Below, in pieces: positions 26,147-34,982 of a stretch of 64,000 nt of DNA. This DNA comes from Salmonella bongori NCTC 12419 (GTDB taxonomy: Bacteria; Pseudomonadota; Gammaproteobacteria; Enterobacterales; Enterobacteriaceae): positions 1,116,001 to 1,180,000 of the forward strand of contig NC_015761.1 of the NCBI RefSeq assembly GCF_000252995.1, read 5' to 3'. Position 1 is the stretch's first letter, and each line of letters begins with the position of its first letter. Position numbers and translations under genes: made by a program. The notes under the pieces are model-generated. The model was not told where the DNA came from and searched no databases. It worked only from the letters and a program-made list of their open reading frames with translations.

Positions 26147-26881
26147 ATGAGCTTTGAAGGAAAAATTGCGCTGGTGACTGGCGCAAGCCGTGGCATAGGC
26201 CGTGCCATTGCCGAGACGCTTGTTGCCCGTGGCGCGAAAGTTATCGGGACTGCCACCAGTGAAAATGGCGCGAAGAATATTAGCGATTATTTAGGTGCTA
26301 ATGGGAAAGGTCTGATGTTGAATGTGACCGATCCTGCATCTATTGAATCTGTTCTGGAAAATATTCGCGCAGAATTTGGTGAAGTGGATATCCTGGTTAA
26401 TAATGCCGGTATCACTCGTGATAATCTGCTAATGCGAATGAAAGATGATGAGTGGAACGATATTATCGAAACCAATTTATCATCTGTTTTCCGCCTGTCA
26501 AAAGCGGTAATGCGCGCTATGATGAAAAAGCGTTGTGGTCGCATTATCACTATTGGTTCTGTGGTTGGTACCATGGGAAATGCAGGTCAGGCAAACTACG
26601 CTGCGGCGAAAGCGGGTCTGATCGGTTTCAGTAAATCACTGGCTCGTGAAGTTGCGTCCCGTGGTATTACTGTCAATGTTGTGGCTCCGGGTTTTATTGA
26701 AACGGACATGACGCGTGCGCTGTCTGACGATCAGCGTGCGGGTATCCTGGCGCAGGTTCCTGCGGGTCGCCTCGGCGGCGCTCAGGAAATCGCCAGTGCG
26801 GTTGCATTTTTAGCCTCTGACGAAGCGAGTTACATCACGGGTGAGACTCTGCACGTCAACGGCGGAATGTACATGGTTTAA
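26147..26881 (+). CDS. fabG: FabG, 3-oxoacyl-ACP reductase
   Basis: FabG is the NADPH-dependent reductase of the elongation cycle. The 244-aa short-chain dehydrogenase has the TGASRGIG nucleotide motif, NNAG, and the catalytic Ser138, Tyr151 and Lys155 (GSVVGTMGNAGQANYAAAK). Confidence 0.98.
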   Translation: MSFEGKIALVTGASRGIGRAIAETLVARGAKVIGTATSENGAKNISDYLGANGKGLMLNVTDPASIESVLENIRAEFGEVDILVNNAGITRDNLLMRMKDDEWNDIIETNLSSVFRLSKAVMRAMMKKRCGRIITIGSVVGTMGNAGQANYAAAKAGLIGFSKSLAREVASRGITVNVVAPGFIETDMTRALSDDQRAGILAQVPAGRLGGAQEIASAVAFLASDEASYITGETLHVNGGMYMV

Positions 26882-26958
26882 TCACGTTGAAAAATATTTG
26901 CGTTATTAGAGCAAATAGCCTCAAAATAACGTAAAATCGTGGTAAGACCTGCCGGGAT

Positions 26959-27012
26959 TTAGTTGCAAATTTTTCAACATTTTATACACTACGAAAACCA
27001 TCGCGAAAGCGA
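26959..27012 (+). promoter_or_regulatory. acpP promoter region and leader hairpin
   Basis: The 154-bp fabG-acpP gap is A+T rich and has a TATACA -10-like box (26983-26988); the -35 is not certain (TTAGTT at 26959 with an 18-bp spacer is one choice). The leader has a small GNRA-loop hairpin TCGC-GAAA-GCGA (27001-27012). An internal promoter here fits the need for very high ACP expression. Confidence 0.5.
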
Positions 27013-27035
27013 GTTTTGATAGGAAATTTAAGAGT

Positions 27036-27272
27036 ATGAGCACTATCGAAGAACGCGTTAAGAAAATTATCGGCGAACAGCTGGGCGTTAAGCAGGAAGA
27101 AGTTACCAACAATGCTTCTTTCGTCGAAGACCTGGGCGCAGATTCTCTTGACACCGTTGAGCTGGTAATGGCTCTGGAAGAAGAGTTTGATACTGAGATT
27201 CCGGACGAAGAAGCTGAGAAAATCACCACCGTTCAGGCTGCCATTGATTACATCAACGGCCACCAGGCGTAA
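27036..27272 (+). CDS. acpP: Acyl carrier protein
   Basis: ACP is the 78-aa acidic carrier of growing acyl chains. The phosphopantetheine attachment site is the Ser of [10 protein letters not shown] (residue 37 counting Met). It matches the near-invariant enterobacterial ACP. It is flanked by its own promoter region upstream and an attenuator-like hairpin downstream. Confidence 0.99.
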
Positions 27273-27283
27273 GTGAACATCTC

Positions 27284-27311
27284 CAGGCGGTCGTTCGACC
27301 GCCTGAGTTTT
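27284..27311 (+). terminator. Attenuator-like hairpin between acpP and fabF
   Basis: CAGGCGGTCG (27284-27293), TT, CGACCGCCTG (27296-27305), then AGTTTTA. A 10-bp perfect stem with a weak T-rich tail. Partial termination here would give more acpP than fabF transcript. Confidence 0.75.
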
Positions 27312-27357
27312 ATCCTTTTGTCCCACTAGAATCATTTTCCCTCCCTGGAGGACAACC

Positions 27358-28599
27358 GTGTCTAAGCGTCGTGTAGTTGTGACCGGACTGGGCATGTTGT
27401 CTCCTGTCGGCAATACCGTAGAGTCTACCTGGAAAGCTCTCCTTGCCGGTCAGAGTGGCATCAGCCTGATCGACCATTTCGATACTAGCGCCTATGCAAC
27501 GAAATTTGCTGGCTTAGTAAAGGATTTTAACTGTGATGACATTATCTCGCGTAAAGAACAGCGCAAGATGGATGCCTTCATTCAATATGGAATTGTCGCT
27601 GGCGTTCAGGCCATGCAGGATTCTGGCCTTGAAGTGACGGAAGAGAACGCAACCCGTATTGGTGCCGCTATTGGCTCCGGTATCGGTGGTCTCGGTCTGA
27701 TCGAAGAAAACCACAGTTCGCTGGTAAAAGGCGGACCGCGTAAAATCAGCCCGTTCTTCGTCCCGTCGACGATTGTTAACATGGTGGCAGGTCATCTGAC
27801 TATCATGTATGGCCTGCGTGGGCCAAGCATCTCTATTGCTACTGCCTGTACTTCGGGCGTGCATAACATCGGTCATGCCGCGCGTATTATTGCCTATGGC
27901 GATGCGGACGCGATGGTGGCGGGTGGCGCTGAAAAAGCCAGTACGCCGCTGGGCGTAGGCGGTTTTGGCGCAGCGCGCGCGCTGTCTACCCGCAACGATG
28001 ACCCGCAGGCGGCCAGCCGTCCGTGGGATAAAGAGCGCGATGGTTTTGTGTTGGGCGACGGTGCAGGTATGCTGGTACTCGAAGAGTACGAACATGCAAA
28101 AGCGCGCGGCGCCAAAATTTACGCTGAAGTTGTCGGATTTGGGATGAGCAGCGATGCTTACCATATGACGTCACCGCCGGAAGATGGCGCAGGTGCGGCG
28201 CTGGCGATGGTTAACGCATTGCGTGATGCTGCTATCGAGCCGGGTCAGATTGGCTACGTCAATGCGCACGGCACGTCTACGCCTGCTGGCGACAAAGCTG
28301 AGGCACAGGCCGTTAAGTCTGTCTTTGGCGACGCTGCAAGCCGTGTGATGGTGAGTTCAACCAAGTCGATGACGGGTCATCTATTGGGTGCTGCAGGCGC
28401 AGTAGAGTCGATTTTCTCTATTCTGGCGCTGCGCGATCGTGCCATTCCGCCGACCATCAACCTGGATAACCCGGATGAAGGTTGTGATCTGGACTTTGTG
28501 CCGCACGAAGCGCGCCAGGTCAGCGATCTGGAGTATGCTCTGTGTAACTCCTTTGGCTTTGGCGGAACTAACGGTTCCTTGATCTTTAAAAAGATCTAA
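27358..28599 (+). CDS. fabF: FabF, beta-ketoacyl-ACP synthase II
   Basis: FabF is the elongating condensing enzyme important for C16:1 to C18:1 conversion at low temperature. The 413-aa protein starts with GTG at 27358, with CTGGAGGA upstream. The catalytic Cys164 is in ATACTSG, and the two His are in NAHGTSTPAGD and SMTGHLLGAAG. Confidence 0.98.
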   Translation: MSKRRVVVTGLGMLSPVGNTVESTWKALLAGQSGISLIDHFDTSAYATKFAGLVKDFNCDDIISRKEQRKMDAFIQYGIVAGVQAMQDSGLEVTEENATRIGAAIGSGIGGLGLIEENHSSLVKGGPRKISPFFVPSTIVNMVAGHLTIMYGLRGPSISIATACTSGVHNIGHAARIIAYGDADAMVAGGAEKASTPLGVGGFGAARALSTRNDDPQAASRPWDKERDGFVLGDGAGMLVLEEYEHAKARGAKIYAEVVGFGMSSDAYHMTSPPEDGAGAALAMVNALRDAAIEPGQIGYVNAHGTSTPAGDKAEAQAVKSVFGDAASRVMVSSTKSMTGHLLGAAGAVESIFSILALRDRAIPPTINLDNPDEGCDLDFVPHEARQVSDLEYALCNSFGFGGTNGSLIFKKI

Positions 28600-28623
28600 G
28601 TTAAGCCAGAGACAGACATTAAT

Positions 28624-28651
28624 AAAAAGGTCCGCTTGTCGGGCCTTTTTT
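28624..28651 (+). terminator. Terminator after fabF
   Basis: AAAAAGGTCCG (28624-28634), CTTGT, CGGGCCTTTTT (28640-28650). Eleven-bp stem with one T-G pair and a T-run. It separates the fab genes from pabC. Confidence 0.9.
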
Positions 28652-28722
28652 ATTAGGCATATCACCTCTTGTTCTGCGTTATTCATCCTGCCACACTAGC
28701 AGGCGACGGATAAGGAGCCACT

Positions 28723-29532
28723 ATGTTTTTAATTAATGGCCATGCGCAGGATCAACTTGCTGTAAGCGACCGGGCGACGCAGTTCGGCGATGGCAGTTTT
28801 ACGACCGCACGTATTGTTGATGGCAACATTTGCCATCTGGAAGCGCATCTTCAGCGCTTGCAGATTGCCTGTGAAAAATTACGGATCGCTTTTAGCCATT
28901 GGGCGACCCTTCGGCAAGAGATGACTATGTTGGCCACAGGGCATGATTCAGGCGTGTTGAAAGTGATCATTAGCCGTGGCAGCGGCGGCCGGGGATACAG
29001 CGCCATGAATTGTCAGGCAGCTACCCGGATCCTCTCCGTTTCTGCTTATCCCGCTTATTATTCTCAGTGGCGTAAGCAAGGCATCACTCTTACGCTTAGC
29101 CCTATCCCTCTTGGGCGCAACCCTTATCTTGCCGGTTTAAAACACCTGAACCGCCTGGAGCAGGTATTGATTCGGTCTTGTCTTGAGCAGACGGACGCCG
29201 ATGACGCTCTGGTTCTTGACAGCGAGGGATGGGTTACGGAATGCTGTGCGGCTAATTTGTTCTGGCGTACTGGCGACATCGTTTCTACGCCGCGCCTGGA
29301 TCAGGCAGGAGTAAACGGGATTATGCGGCAATTTTGTTTGCGCAAACTGGCGCAATCTCCTTTCCAGGTCGTCGAGGTACGAGCAAGAGAGGAGGTGGTC
29401 AGGCAGGCTGATGAAGTCGTTATCTGCAATGCGCTAATGCCGGTTATCCCCGTACGCGCCTATGATGGCGCGATGTATTCTTCGCGAACACTGTTTCAAT
29501 TTTTAGCCCCATTTTGCGAGTATCCGAATTAG
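28723..29532 (+). CDS. pabC: PabC, 4-amino-4-deoxychorismate lyase
   Basis: PabC is the PLP enzyme that converts aminodeoxychorismate to 4-aminobenzoate and pyruvate in folate synthesis. The 269-aa class IV aminotransferase-fold protein has the N-terminal DRATQFGDGSFTT, the PLP lysine in LAGLKHLNRLEQ and VTECCAANLFW. mltG starts 2 nt after its stop. Confidence 0.96.
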   Translation: MFLINGHAQDQLAVSDRATQFGDGSFTTARIVDGNICHLEAHLQRLQIACEKLRIAFSHWATLRQEMTMLATGHDSGVLKVIISRGSGGRGYSAMNCQAATRILSVSAYPAYYSQWRKQGITLTLSPIPLGRNPYLAGLKHLNRLEQVLIRSCLEQTDADDALVLDSEGWVTECCAANLFWRTGDIVSTPRLDQAGVNGIMRQFCLRKLAQSPFQVVEVRAREEVVRQADEVVICNALMPVIPVRAYDGAMYSSRTLFQFLAPFCEYPN

Positions 29533-29534
29533 TT

Positions 29535-30557
29535 ATGAAAAAATTGTCAGTCGTTGTCCTTCTCCTGTTGGTTGGGCTGGGTGTTGCCGTAGGGGTGGGG
29601 ATGTGGAAGGTTCGCCATCTGGCGGATAGCACGTTACTTATTAAAAACGAGACTATCTTTACGCTCAAGGCGGGAACGGGGCGGCTGGCGCTTGGCGACC
29701 AGCTTTATGCTGAAAAAATCATTAATCGCCCCCGGGTATTTCAGTGGCTGCTGCGCGTGGAGCCTGAATTATCGCACTTTAAAGCGGGCACCTACCGTTT
29801 TATGCCGGGTATGACCGTACGGGATATGCTTAAGCTGCTGGAGAGTGGAAAAGAGGCGCAATTTCCGCTGCGGTTTGTTGAAGGGATGCGTCTTAGCGAC
29901 TACCTCAAACAGTTGCGAGAAGCGCCGTATATCCGCCATACATTACCAGATGATGACTATGCCACCGTCGCCCGGGCATTAAAGCTTGCACATCCGGAAT
30001 GGGTGGAAGGATGGTTCTGGCCCGATACCTGGATGTATACCGCCAACACCAGCGATGTGGCTATTCTCAAACGGGCGCACCAGAAGATGGTGAAAACGGT
30101 TGCTCGGGTCTGGGAAGGACGGGCGGAAGGTTTACCGTATAACGATCAGAACCAACTGGTGACAATGGCCTCGATCATTGAAAAAGAGACGGCTGTGCCG
30201 GGCGAACGCGATCAGGTGGCGTCAGTGTTTATTAATCGTCTGAGAATTGGTATGCGCCTTCAGACCGATCCCACCGTGATTTACGGGATGGGGGCAAGTT
30301 ATAATGGTAAATTATCGCGTGCGGATCTGGAAAAGCCAACGGCCTATAATACCTATACCATAACCGGATTACCTCCAGGACCAATTGCGTCTCCCAGTGA
30401 GGCTTCATTACAGGCCGCGGCACATCCGGCGAAAACGCCATATCTCTATTTTGTGGCCGATGGCAAAGGCGGCCATGTGTTTAATACCAATCTTGCCAGC
30501 CATAACCGATCAGTGCAGGAGTACCTGAAAGTGCTTAAGGAAAAAAATGGGCAGTAA
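29535..30557 (+). CDS. mltG: MltG (YceG), endolytic transglycosylase
   Basis: MltG is an inner-membrane peptidoglycan endolytic transglycosylase that ends nascent glycan strands. From the ATG at 29535 it is 340 aa, with an N-terminal membrane anchor (VVVLLLLVGLGVAVGVGMW), a LysM-like part and the YceG domain. The catalytic Glu218 is in ASIIEKETAV. Its end overlaps the tmk start by 11 nt. Confidence 0.96.
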   Translation: MKKLSVVVLLLLVGLGVAVGVGMWKVRHLADSTLLIKNETIFTLKAGTGRLALGDQLYAEKIINRPRVFQWLLRVEPELSHFKAGTYRFMPGMTVRDMLKLLESGKEAQFPLRFVEGMRLSDYLKQLREAPYIRHTLPDDDYATVARALKLAHPEWVEGWFWPDTWMYTANTSDVAILKRAHQKMVKTVARVWEGRAEGLPYNDQNQLVTMASIIEKETAVPGERDQVASVFINRLRIGMRLQTDPTVIYGMGASYNGKLSRADLEKPTAYNTYTITGLPPGPIASPSEASLQAAAHPAKTPYLYFVADGKGGHVFNTNLASHNRSVQEYLKVLKEKNGQ

Positions 30558-31188
30558 TTATATCGTCATCGAGGGCCTGGAAGGCGCCGGAAAAACCACT
30601 GCGCGCGATGTGGTGGTAGAAACCCTTGGGCAACTGGGTATTCGCGACATGATCTTCACTCGCGAGCCGGGGGGAACGCAGCTTGCCGAAAAGCTAAGAA
30701 GCCTGGTTCTGGATATCCGGTCGGTAGGCGATGAAGTCATTACTGATAAAGCGGAAGTGCTGATGTTTTATGCTGCGCGCGTACAGCTTGTTGAAACCGT
30801 CATTAAACCCGCACTGGCGCAAGGCGTATGGGTGATTGGCGATCGTCACGATCTCTCTACCCAGGCGTATCAGGGAGGAGGGCGCGGTATCGATCAAACC
30901 ATGCTGGCGACACTACGCGATGCCGTGTTAGGTGATTTTCGACCTGACCTGACGCTATATCTGGATGTTACGCCTGAAGTCGGGCTAAAACGCGCCAGAG
31001 CGCGTGGCGATCTGGATCGTATTGAGCAGGAATCTTTTGATTTCTTTAACCGTACCCGCGCACGCTATCTGGAACTGGCATCGCAAGATCCGCGTATCCA
31101 CACGATTGACGCGACCCAGCCGCTGGAGGTCGTTAGACGCGACATTCGCGCCACGGTGACCAGATGGGTGCAGGAGCAAGCGGCATGA
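30547..31188 (+). CDS. tmk: Thymidylate kinase
   Basis: Tmk phosphorylates dTMP to dTDP. The 213-aa protein has the P-loop EGLEGAGKTTA, the FTREPGGT segment and the DRHDLSTQAYQGGGR (DR(Y/H)-type) motif. It starts within mltG, and its stop overlaps the holB ATG (ATGA at 31185-31188), so translation of the three genes is probably coupled. Confidence 0.97.
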   Translation: MGSNYIVIEGLEGAGKTTARDVVVETLGQLGIRDMIFTREPGGTQLAEKLRSLVLDIRSVGDEVITDKAEVLMFYAARVQLVETVIKPALAQGVWVIGDRHDLSTQAYQGGGRGIDQTMLATLRDAVLGDFRPDLTLYLDVTPEVGLKRARARGDLDRIEQESFDFFNRTRARYLELASQDPRIHTIDATQPLEVVRRDIRATVTRWVQEQAA

Positions 31189-32189
31189 AATGGTATCCGT
31201 GGCTACGACCTGCCTATGAAAAACTGGTAGAAAGCTACCAGGCAGGTCGCGGGCACCATGCGTTACTGATTCAGGCCTTACCGGGCATGGGAGCAGAGGC
31301 GTTGAGCTACGCGCTTAGCCGCTATCTCTTATGCCAGCAGCCAGACGGCCACAAAAGTTGTGGGCATTGTCGTGGGTGCCAGCTTATGCAGGCCGGCACA
31401 CATCCGGACTATTACACGCTGACGCCAGATAAAGGAAAGAGCAGCCTTGGCGTAGATACGGTGCGCGAAGTCAGCGAGAAATTGTACGAACATTCCCGGC
31501 TGGGCGGCGCGAAAGTGGTGTGGATTGCCGATGCGGCGTTATTAACTGATGCCGCCGCCAACGCATTACTGAAAACGCTGGAAGAGCCGCCGGAACACAC
31601 CTGGTTTTTCCTTGCCAGTCCAGAGCCTGCACGTCTGCTGGCGACTCTGCGCAGCCGCTGTCGGTTGCATCATCTGGCCCCGCCGCCAGAGCAGTATGCA
31701 ATAACCTGGCTGTTGCGAGAGGTGACAGTGTCACAAGATATTTTGCTCACAGCGCTACGCCTGAGCGCAGGGTCGCCCGGTGCTGCTCTGGCGCTGTTGC
31801 AGTCTGAACGATGGGCGCAGCGCGAGGCACTGTGCCAGGCGTTAACAGACAGTGTGCAAACGGGCGACTGGTACGCGTTATTAACGGCGCTCAATCATGA
31901 GCAAGCCCCGGCGCGTCTGCATTGGTTGGCTACGCTATTGGTAGATGCGCTTAAACGCCAGCATGGTGCGACGTACTTAACTAACGTTGATGCGGAAGCG
32001 GTCATTGCCGCGCTGGCGGGGCCACTATCCCCGGCGCGTATTCAGGCGATTCTGAATGACATTTGCCATTGTCGGGAACAATTACTTCATGTGACCGGCC
32101 TAAACCGCGAACTGGTGTTAACCGATCTTATTCTCCGCATTGAGCATTACCTGCAACCAGGCATCCTGTTGCCTGTTCCTCATCTTTGA
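31185..32189 (+). CDS. holB: HolB, DNA polymerase III delta' subunit
   Basis: Delta' is part of the DnaX clamp-loader complex. The 334-aa protein starts MKWYPWLRPAYEKLVESYQA; a longer frame from 31164 is rejected because the ATG at 31185 overlaps the tmk stop in the usual ATGA way. It has the zinc-binding CGHCRGCQLM and the AAA+ sensor region ALLTDAAANALLKTLEEPP but lacks a good P-loop (QALPGMGAEALSYA), as expected for delta'. Confidence 0.97.
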   Translation: MKWYPWLRPAYEKLVESYQAGRGHHALLIQALPGMGAEALSYALSRYLLCQQPDGHKSCGHCRGCQLMQAGTHPDYYTLTPDKGKSSLGVDTVREVSEKLYEHSRLGGAKVVWIADAALLTDAAANALLKTLEEPPEHTWFFLASPEPARLLATLRSRCRLHHLAPPPEQYAITWLLREVTVSQDILLTALRLSAGSPGAALALLQSERWAQREALCQALTDSVQTGDWYALLTALNHEQAPARLHWLATLLVDALKRQHGATYLTNVDAEAVIAALAGPLSPARIQAILNDICHCREQLLHVTGLNRELVLTDLILRIEHYLQPGILLPVPHL

Positions 32190-32199
32190 GAGAGACATT

Positions 32200-32997
32200 A
32201 TGTTTTTAGTCGACTCACACTGCCATCTTGATGGCCTGGATTATCAATCTTTGCATAAGGACGTGGACGATGTGCTGGCGAAAGCCGCCGCGCGTGATGT
32301 GAAGTTCTGTTTAGCGGTCGCGACAACGCTGCCGGGATATCGCCATATGCGCGAACTGGTAGGCACGCGTGATAATGTCGTTTTTTCCTGCGGTGTACAT
32401 CCGTTAAACCAGGATGAAGCCTATGATGTGAATGAGTTGCGTCTCCTTGCCGCGCAAGACGATGTGGTGGCGATGGGAGAGACCGGGCTTGATTACTTTT
32501 ATACGCCGGAGACCAAAGTACGGCAGCAGGAGTCCTTTATTCACCATATCCAGATTGGCCGTGACCTGAAAAAACCGGTGATTGTACATACCCGTGACGC
32601 GCGTGCCGATACGCTGGCGATTCTGCGGGAAGAAAAGGTGACGGATTGCGGCGGCGTACTACACTGTTTTACAGAAGACAGAGAAACGGCCGGTAAATTA
32701 CTGGATCTGGGATTTTATATCTCTTTTTCCGGCATCGTAACGTTCCGTAATGCCGGGCAATTGCGTGAGGCGGCGCGCTATGTGCCGCTGGATCGTTTAT
32801 TGGTTGAGACTGATTCTCCTTATCTGGCGCCAGTGCCGCATCGTGGTAAAGAGAACCAGCCTGCAATGGTACGGGACGTTGCAGAATATATGGCGGTATT
32901 GAAAGGGGTTGCCGTTGAAGAACTGGCGCAGATAACGACCGATAATTTTGCTCGCCTGTTCCATATCGACGCGTCTCGTCTGTCATCCATCTGCTAA
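32200..32997 (+). CDS. ycfH: YcfH, TatD-family metal-dependent hydrolase
   Basis: This is a 265-aa TIM-barrel hydrolase of the TatD DNase family. The metal ligands are seen in DSHCHLD (N-terminus), MGETGLDY, VHTRDA, LHCFTED and VETDSPYLAP. I chose the ATG at 32200 (GAGAGA upstream); the frame also opens at 32140 inside holB. A nuclease or deoxyribonuclease role is inferred from the family; the physiological substrate is unknown. Confidence 0.94.
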   Translation: MFLVDSHCHLDGLDYQSLHKDVDDVLAKAAARDVKFCLAVATTLPGYRHMRELVGTRDNVVFSCGVHPLNQDEAYDVNELRLLAAQDDVVAMGETGLDYFYTPETKVRQQESFIHHIQIGRDLKKPVIVHTRDARADTLAILREEKVTDCGGVLHCFTEDRETAGKLLDLGFYISFSGIVTFRNAGQLREAARYVPLDRLLVETDSPYLAPVPHRGKENQPAMVRDVAEYMAVLKGVAVEELAQITTDNFARLFHIDASRLSSIC

Positions 32998-33042
32998 ACG
33001 AGTTTTTTTAATGCTCGTAATTAATAAGCAAAACGCGTAAAG

Positions 33043-33068
33043 TTCACCGCCACAAAGTGGGCGGTGAA
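33043..33068. repeat. Inverted repeat downstream of ycfH
   Basis: TTCACCGCC / GGCGGTGAA, a 9-bp perfect stem with an 8-nt loop, not followed by a T-run. It may mark the 3' end of the ycfH transcript; otherwise 32998-33130 holds nothing recognisable. Confidence 0.5.
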
Positions 33069-33139
33069 TGCGTTTACAGAAACATTCAGAAACTCATTTT
33101 GTCATAAAGTGATACTTTTTAGGCTATCTGGCGCTGAAA

Positions 33140-33195
33140 CGTGATAGCCGTCAAACAAAATCAGACTTATTTATTTTACTCTGTGTAATAAATAA
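33140..33195 (+). promoter_or_regulatory. ptsG promoter: CRP box, -10 and Mlc-type operator
   Basis: CGTGA-TAGCCG-TCAAA (33140-33155) is a CRP site matching 4 of 5 bases in each half and equals the E. coli ptsG site I remember. TTATTTATT...AATAAATAA (33167-33195) is a perfect 9-bp dyad with an 11-bp centre that fits an Mlc operator and overlaps the -10 (TACTCT, 33177-33182). The expected start is near 33189, putting CRP at about -41. Confidence 0.75.
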
Positions 33196-33260
33196 AAGGG
33201 CACTTAGATGTCCTGTTCACGGCGGGGTCCTCCCCCCTCGCCAACGCGTGAGAAAGTAGA

Positions 33261-33386
33261 TATACACACTATCTTCAGGTTGCATTAAGACGGCACGTGT
33301 GTGAATCATCGGACTTCTACTTCAGTAGGCGACCGTGGTGAACAGACGCAGCCAACCCTGAGGCAGTTTGAAGGATGGCGTGTATA
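33261..33386. repeat. Full-length ERIC element in the ptsG 5' leader
   Basis: This 126-bp segment starts TATACACACTATCTTCAGGT and ends GGATGGCGTGTATA. Its reverse strand aligns end to end with the ERIC consensus, including GCCATCCTTCAAACTGC, GGTTGGCTGCG, GATTCACAC and the other terminal repeat. The length is right for a complete ERIC (about 127 bp). It is diverged, so it is not a recent copy. It lies downstream of the predicted ptsG transcription start and upstream of the SgrS-pairing/ribosome site. Confidence 0.85.
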
Positions 33387-33396
33387 AAAGCACAAA

Positions 33397-33420
33397 TACT
33401 CAGGAGCACTCCTAATTATG
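33397..33420 (+). promoter_or_regulatory. ptsG ribosome site and SgrS pairing region
   Basis: The stretch ACTCAGGAGCACTCCTAATT before ATG is nearly the same as the E. coli ptsG segment where the sRNA SgrS base-pairs and blocks translation under glucose-phosphate stress. AGGAG is the Shine-Dalgarno site. The pairing site is intact despite the ERIC just upstream. Confidence 0.7.
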
Positions 33421-34851
33421 TTTAAGAATGCATTTGCTAACCTGCAAAAGGTCGGTAAATCGCTGATGCTGCCGGTATCCGTACTCCCTATTGCAGGTAT
33501 TCTGCTGGGTGTCGGTTCCGCTAACTTCAGCTGGCTGCCAGCCGTTGTATCGCATGTTATGGCGGAAGCGGGCGGATCTGTTTTTGCCAATATGCCGCTG
33601 ATTTTCGCTATCGGCGTGGCGTTGGGGTTCACCAACAATGACGGCGTTTCGGCTCTGGCTGCGGTGGTGGCGTATGGCATCATGGTAAAAACCATGGCTG
33701 TGGTTGCGCCGCTGGTTCTGCATTTACCTGCTGAAGAGATTGCTGCAAAACACCTTGCTGATACGGGTGTGCTTGGCGGCATTATCTCTGGTGCCATCGC
33801 AGCGTATATGTTTAACCGCTTCTACCGAATCAAACTGCCTGAGTATCTGGGTTTCTTTGCAGGCAAACGCTTTGTGCCGATCATTTCTGGTCTGGCGGCT
33901 ATTTTTACAGGCGTGGTGCTGTCTTTTGTATGGCCGCCAATTGGTACGGCTATCCAGGCGTTCTCACAGTGGGCGGCTTATCAGAACCCTGTCGTGGCGT
34001 TTGGCATTTATGGTTTCATCGAGCGCTGCCTGGTGCCGTTTGGTCTGCACCATATCTGGAACGTTCCTTTCCAGATGCAGATTGGCGAATATACCAACGC
34101 GGCGGGCCAGGTCTTCCACGGTGATATTCCGCGCTATATGGCAGGCGACCCGACGGCGGGTATGCTGTCCGGCGGCTTCCTGTTTAAAATGTACGGTCTG
34201 CCGGCTGCGGCCATTGCCATTTGGCACTCGGCTAAACCGGAAAACCGCGCAAAAGTGGGCGGTATCATGATTTCCGCCGCGCTGACCTCGTTCCTGACCG
34301 GTATTACCGAACCTATCGAGTTCTCGTTTATGTTCGTGGCGCCGATCCTGTACATTATCCACGCGATTCTGGCAGGTCTGGCGTTCCCGATCTGTATTTT
34401 GCTGGGGATGCGTGATGGTACGTCCTTCTCCCACGGTCTGATCGACTTTATCGTTCTGTCCGGCAACAGCAGCAAACTGTGGTTGTTCCCAATTGTCGGT
34501 GCTGGTTATGCGATTGTTTACTACACCGTATTCCGCGTACTGATTAAAGCTCTGGATCTGAAAACGCCGGGTCGTGAAGATACTACCGATGATGCTAAAG
34601 CAGGTGCAACCAGTGAAATGGCGCCAGCTTTGGTGGCAGCGTTTGGCGGTAAAGAGAACATCACCAACCTGGATGCCTGTATCACGCGTCTGCGCGTGAG
34701 CGTGGCCGACGTAGCGAAAGTGGATCAGGCTGGCCTGAAGAAACTGGGCGCAGCGGGCGTTGTAGTTGCAGGTTCCGGCGTTCAGGCTATTTTCGGTACG
34801 AAGTCCGATAACCTGAAAACGGAAATGGATGAATACATCCGTAACAGCTAA
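33418..34851 (+). CDS. ptsG: PtsG, glucose-specific PTS enzyme IICB
   Basis: PtsG imports and phosphorylates glucose. The 477-aa protein has an N-terminal EIIC membrane domain of about 10 segments (FANLQKVGKSLMLPVSVLPI; TNNDGVSALAAVV; GITEPIEFSF), a linker, and the C-terminal EIIB domain. The phosphorylated Cys421 is in NLDACITRLRV. The IIA partner (Crr) is not in this window. It is a single-gene unit with its own terminator at 34876-34902 and long leader. Confidence 0.98.
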   Translation: MFKNAFANLQKVGKSLMLPVSVLPIAGILLGVGSANFSWLPAVVSHVMAEAGGSVFANMPLIFAIGVALGFTNNDGVSALAAVVAYGIMVKTMAVVAPLVLHLPAEEIAAKHLADTGVLGGIISGAIAAYMFNRFYRIKLPEYLGFFAGKRFVPIISGLAAIFTGVVLSFVWPPIGTAIQAFSQWAAYQNPVVAFGIYGFIERCLVPFGLHHIWNVPFQMQIGEYTNAAGQVFHGDIPRYMAGDPTAGMLSGGFLFKMYGLPAAAIAIWHSAKPENRAKVGGIMISAALTSFLTGITEPIEFSFMFVAPILYIIHAILAGLAFPICILLGMRDGTSFSHGLIDFIVLSGNSSKLWLFPIVGAGYAIVYYTVFRVLIKALDLKTPGREDTTDDAKAGATSEMAPALVAAFGGKENITNLDACITRLRVSVADVAKVDQAGLKKLGAAGVVVAGSGVQAIFGTKSDNLKTEMDEYIRNS

Positions 34852-34875
34852 GCAGTATTGATGTTGGGGAGAACT

Positions 34876-34902
34876 AAGGCAGCCGCGTGGCTGCCTTTTT
34901 TA
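34876..34902 (+). terminator. ptsG terminator
   Basis: AAGGCAGCC-GCGT-GGCTGCCTT followed by a T-run: a 9-bp perfect stem 25 nt after the stop. Confidence 0.93.
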
Positions 34903-34914
34903 ATGGTATCTTAC

Positions 34915-34982
34915 ACTGTCTGATGGCGCTGCGCTTATCCGCCCTACAGGAGGCAGGCCGGACAACGCTATCCGACAGTCTG
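34915..34982. repeat. REP-like element between convergent ptsG and fhuE
   Basis: The stretch contains CTGATGGCGCTGCGCTTATC and GGCCGGACAACGCTATCCGA, REP half-sites in opposite orientation, directly before the fhuE stop. Confidence 0.75.

Noticed and set aside
33306..33797. 163-codon minus-strand ORF over the ptsG start
   Set aside because: Covers the ERIC, leader and first part of ptsG in antisense; no evidence of coding.
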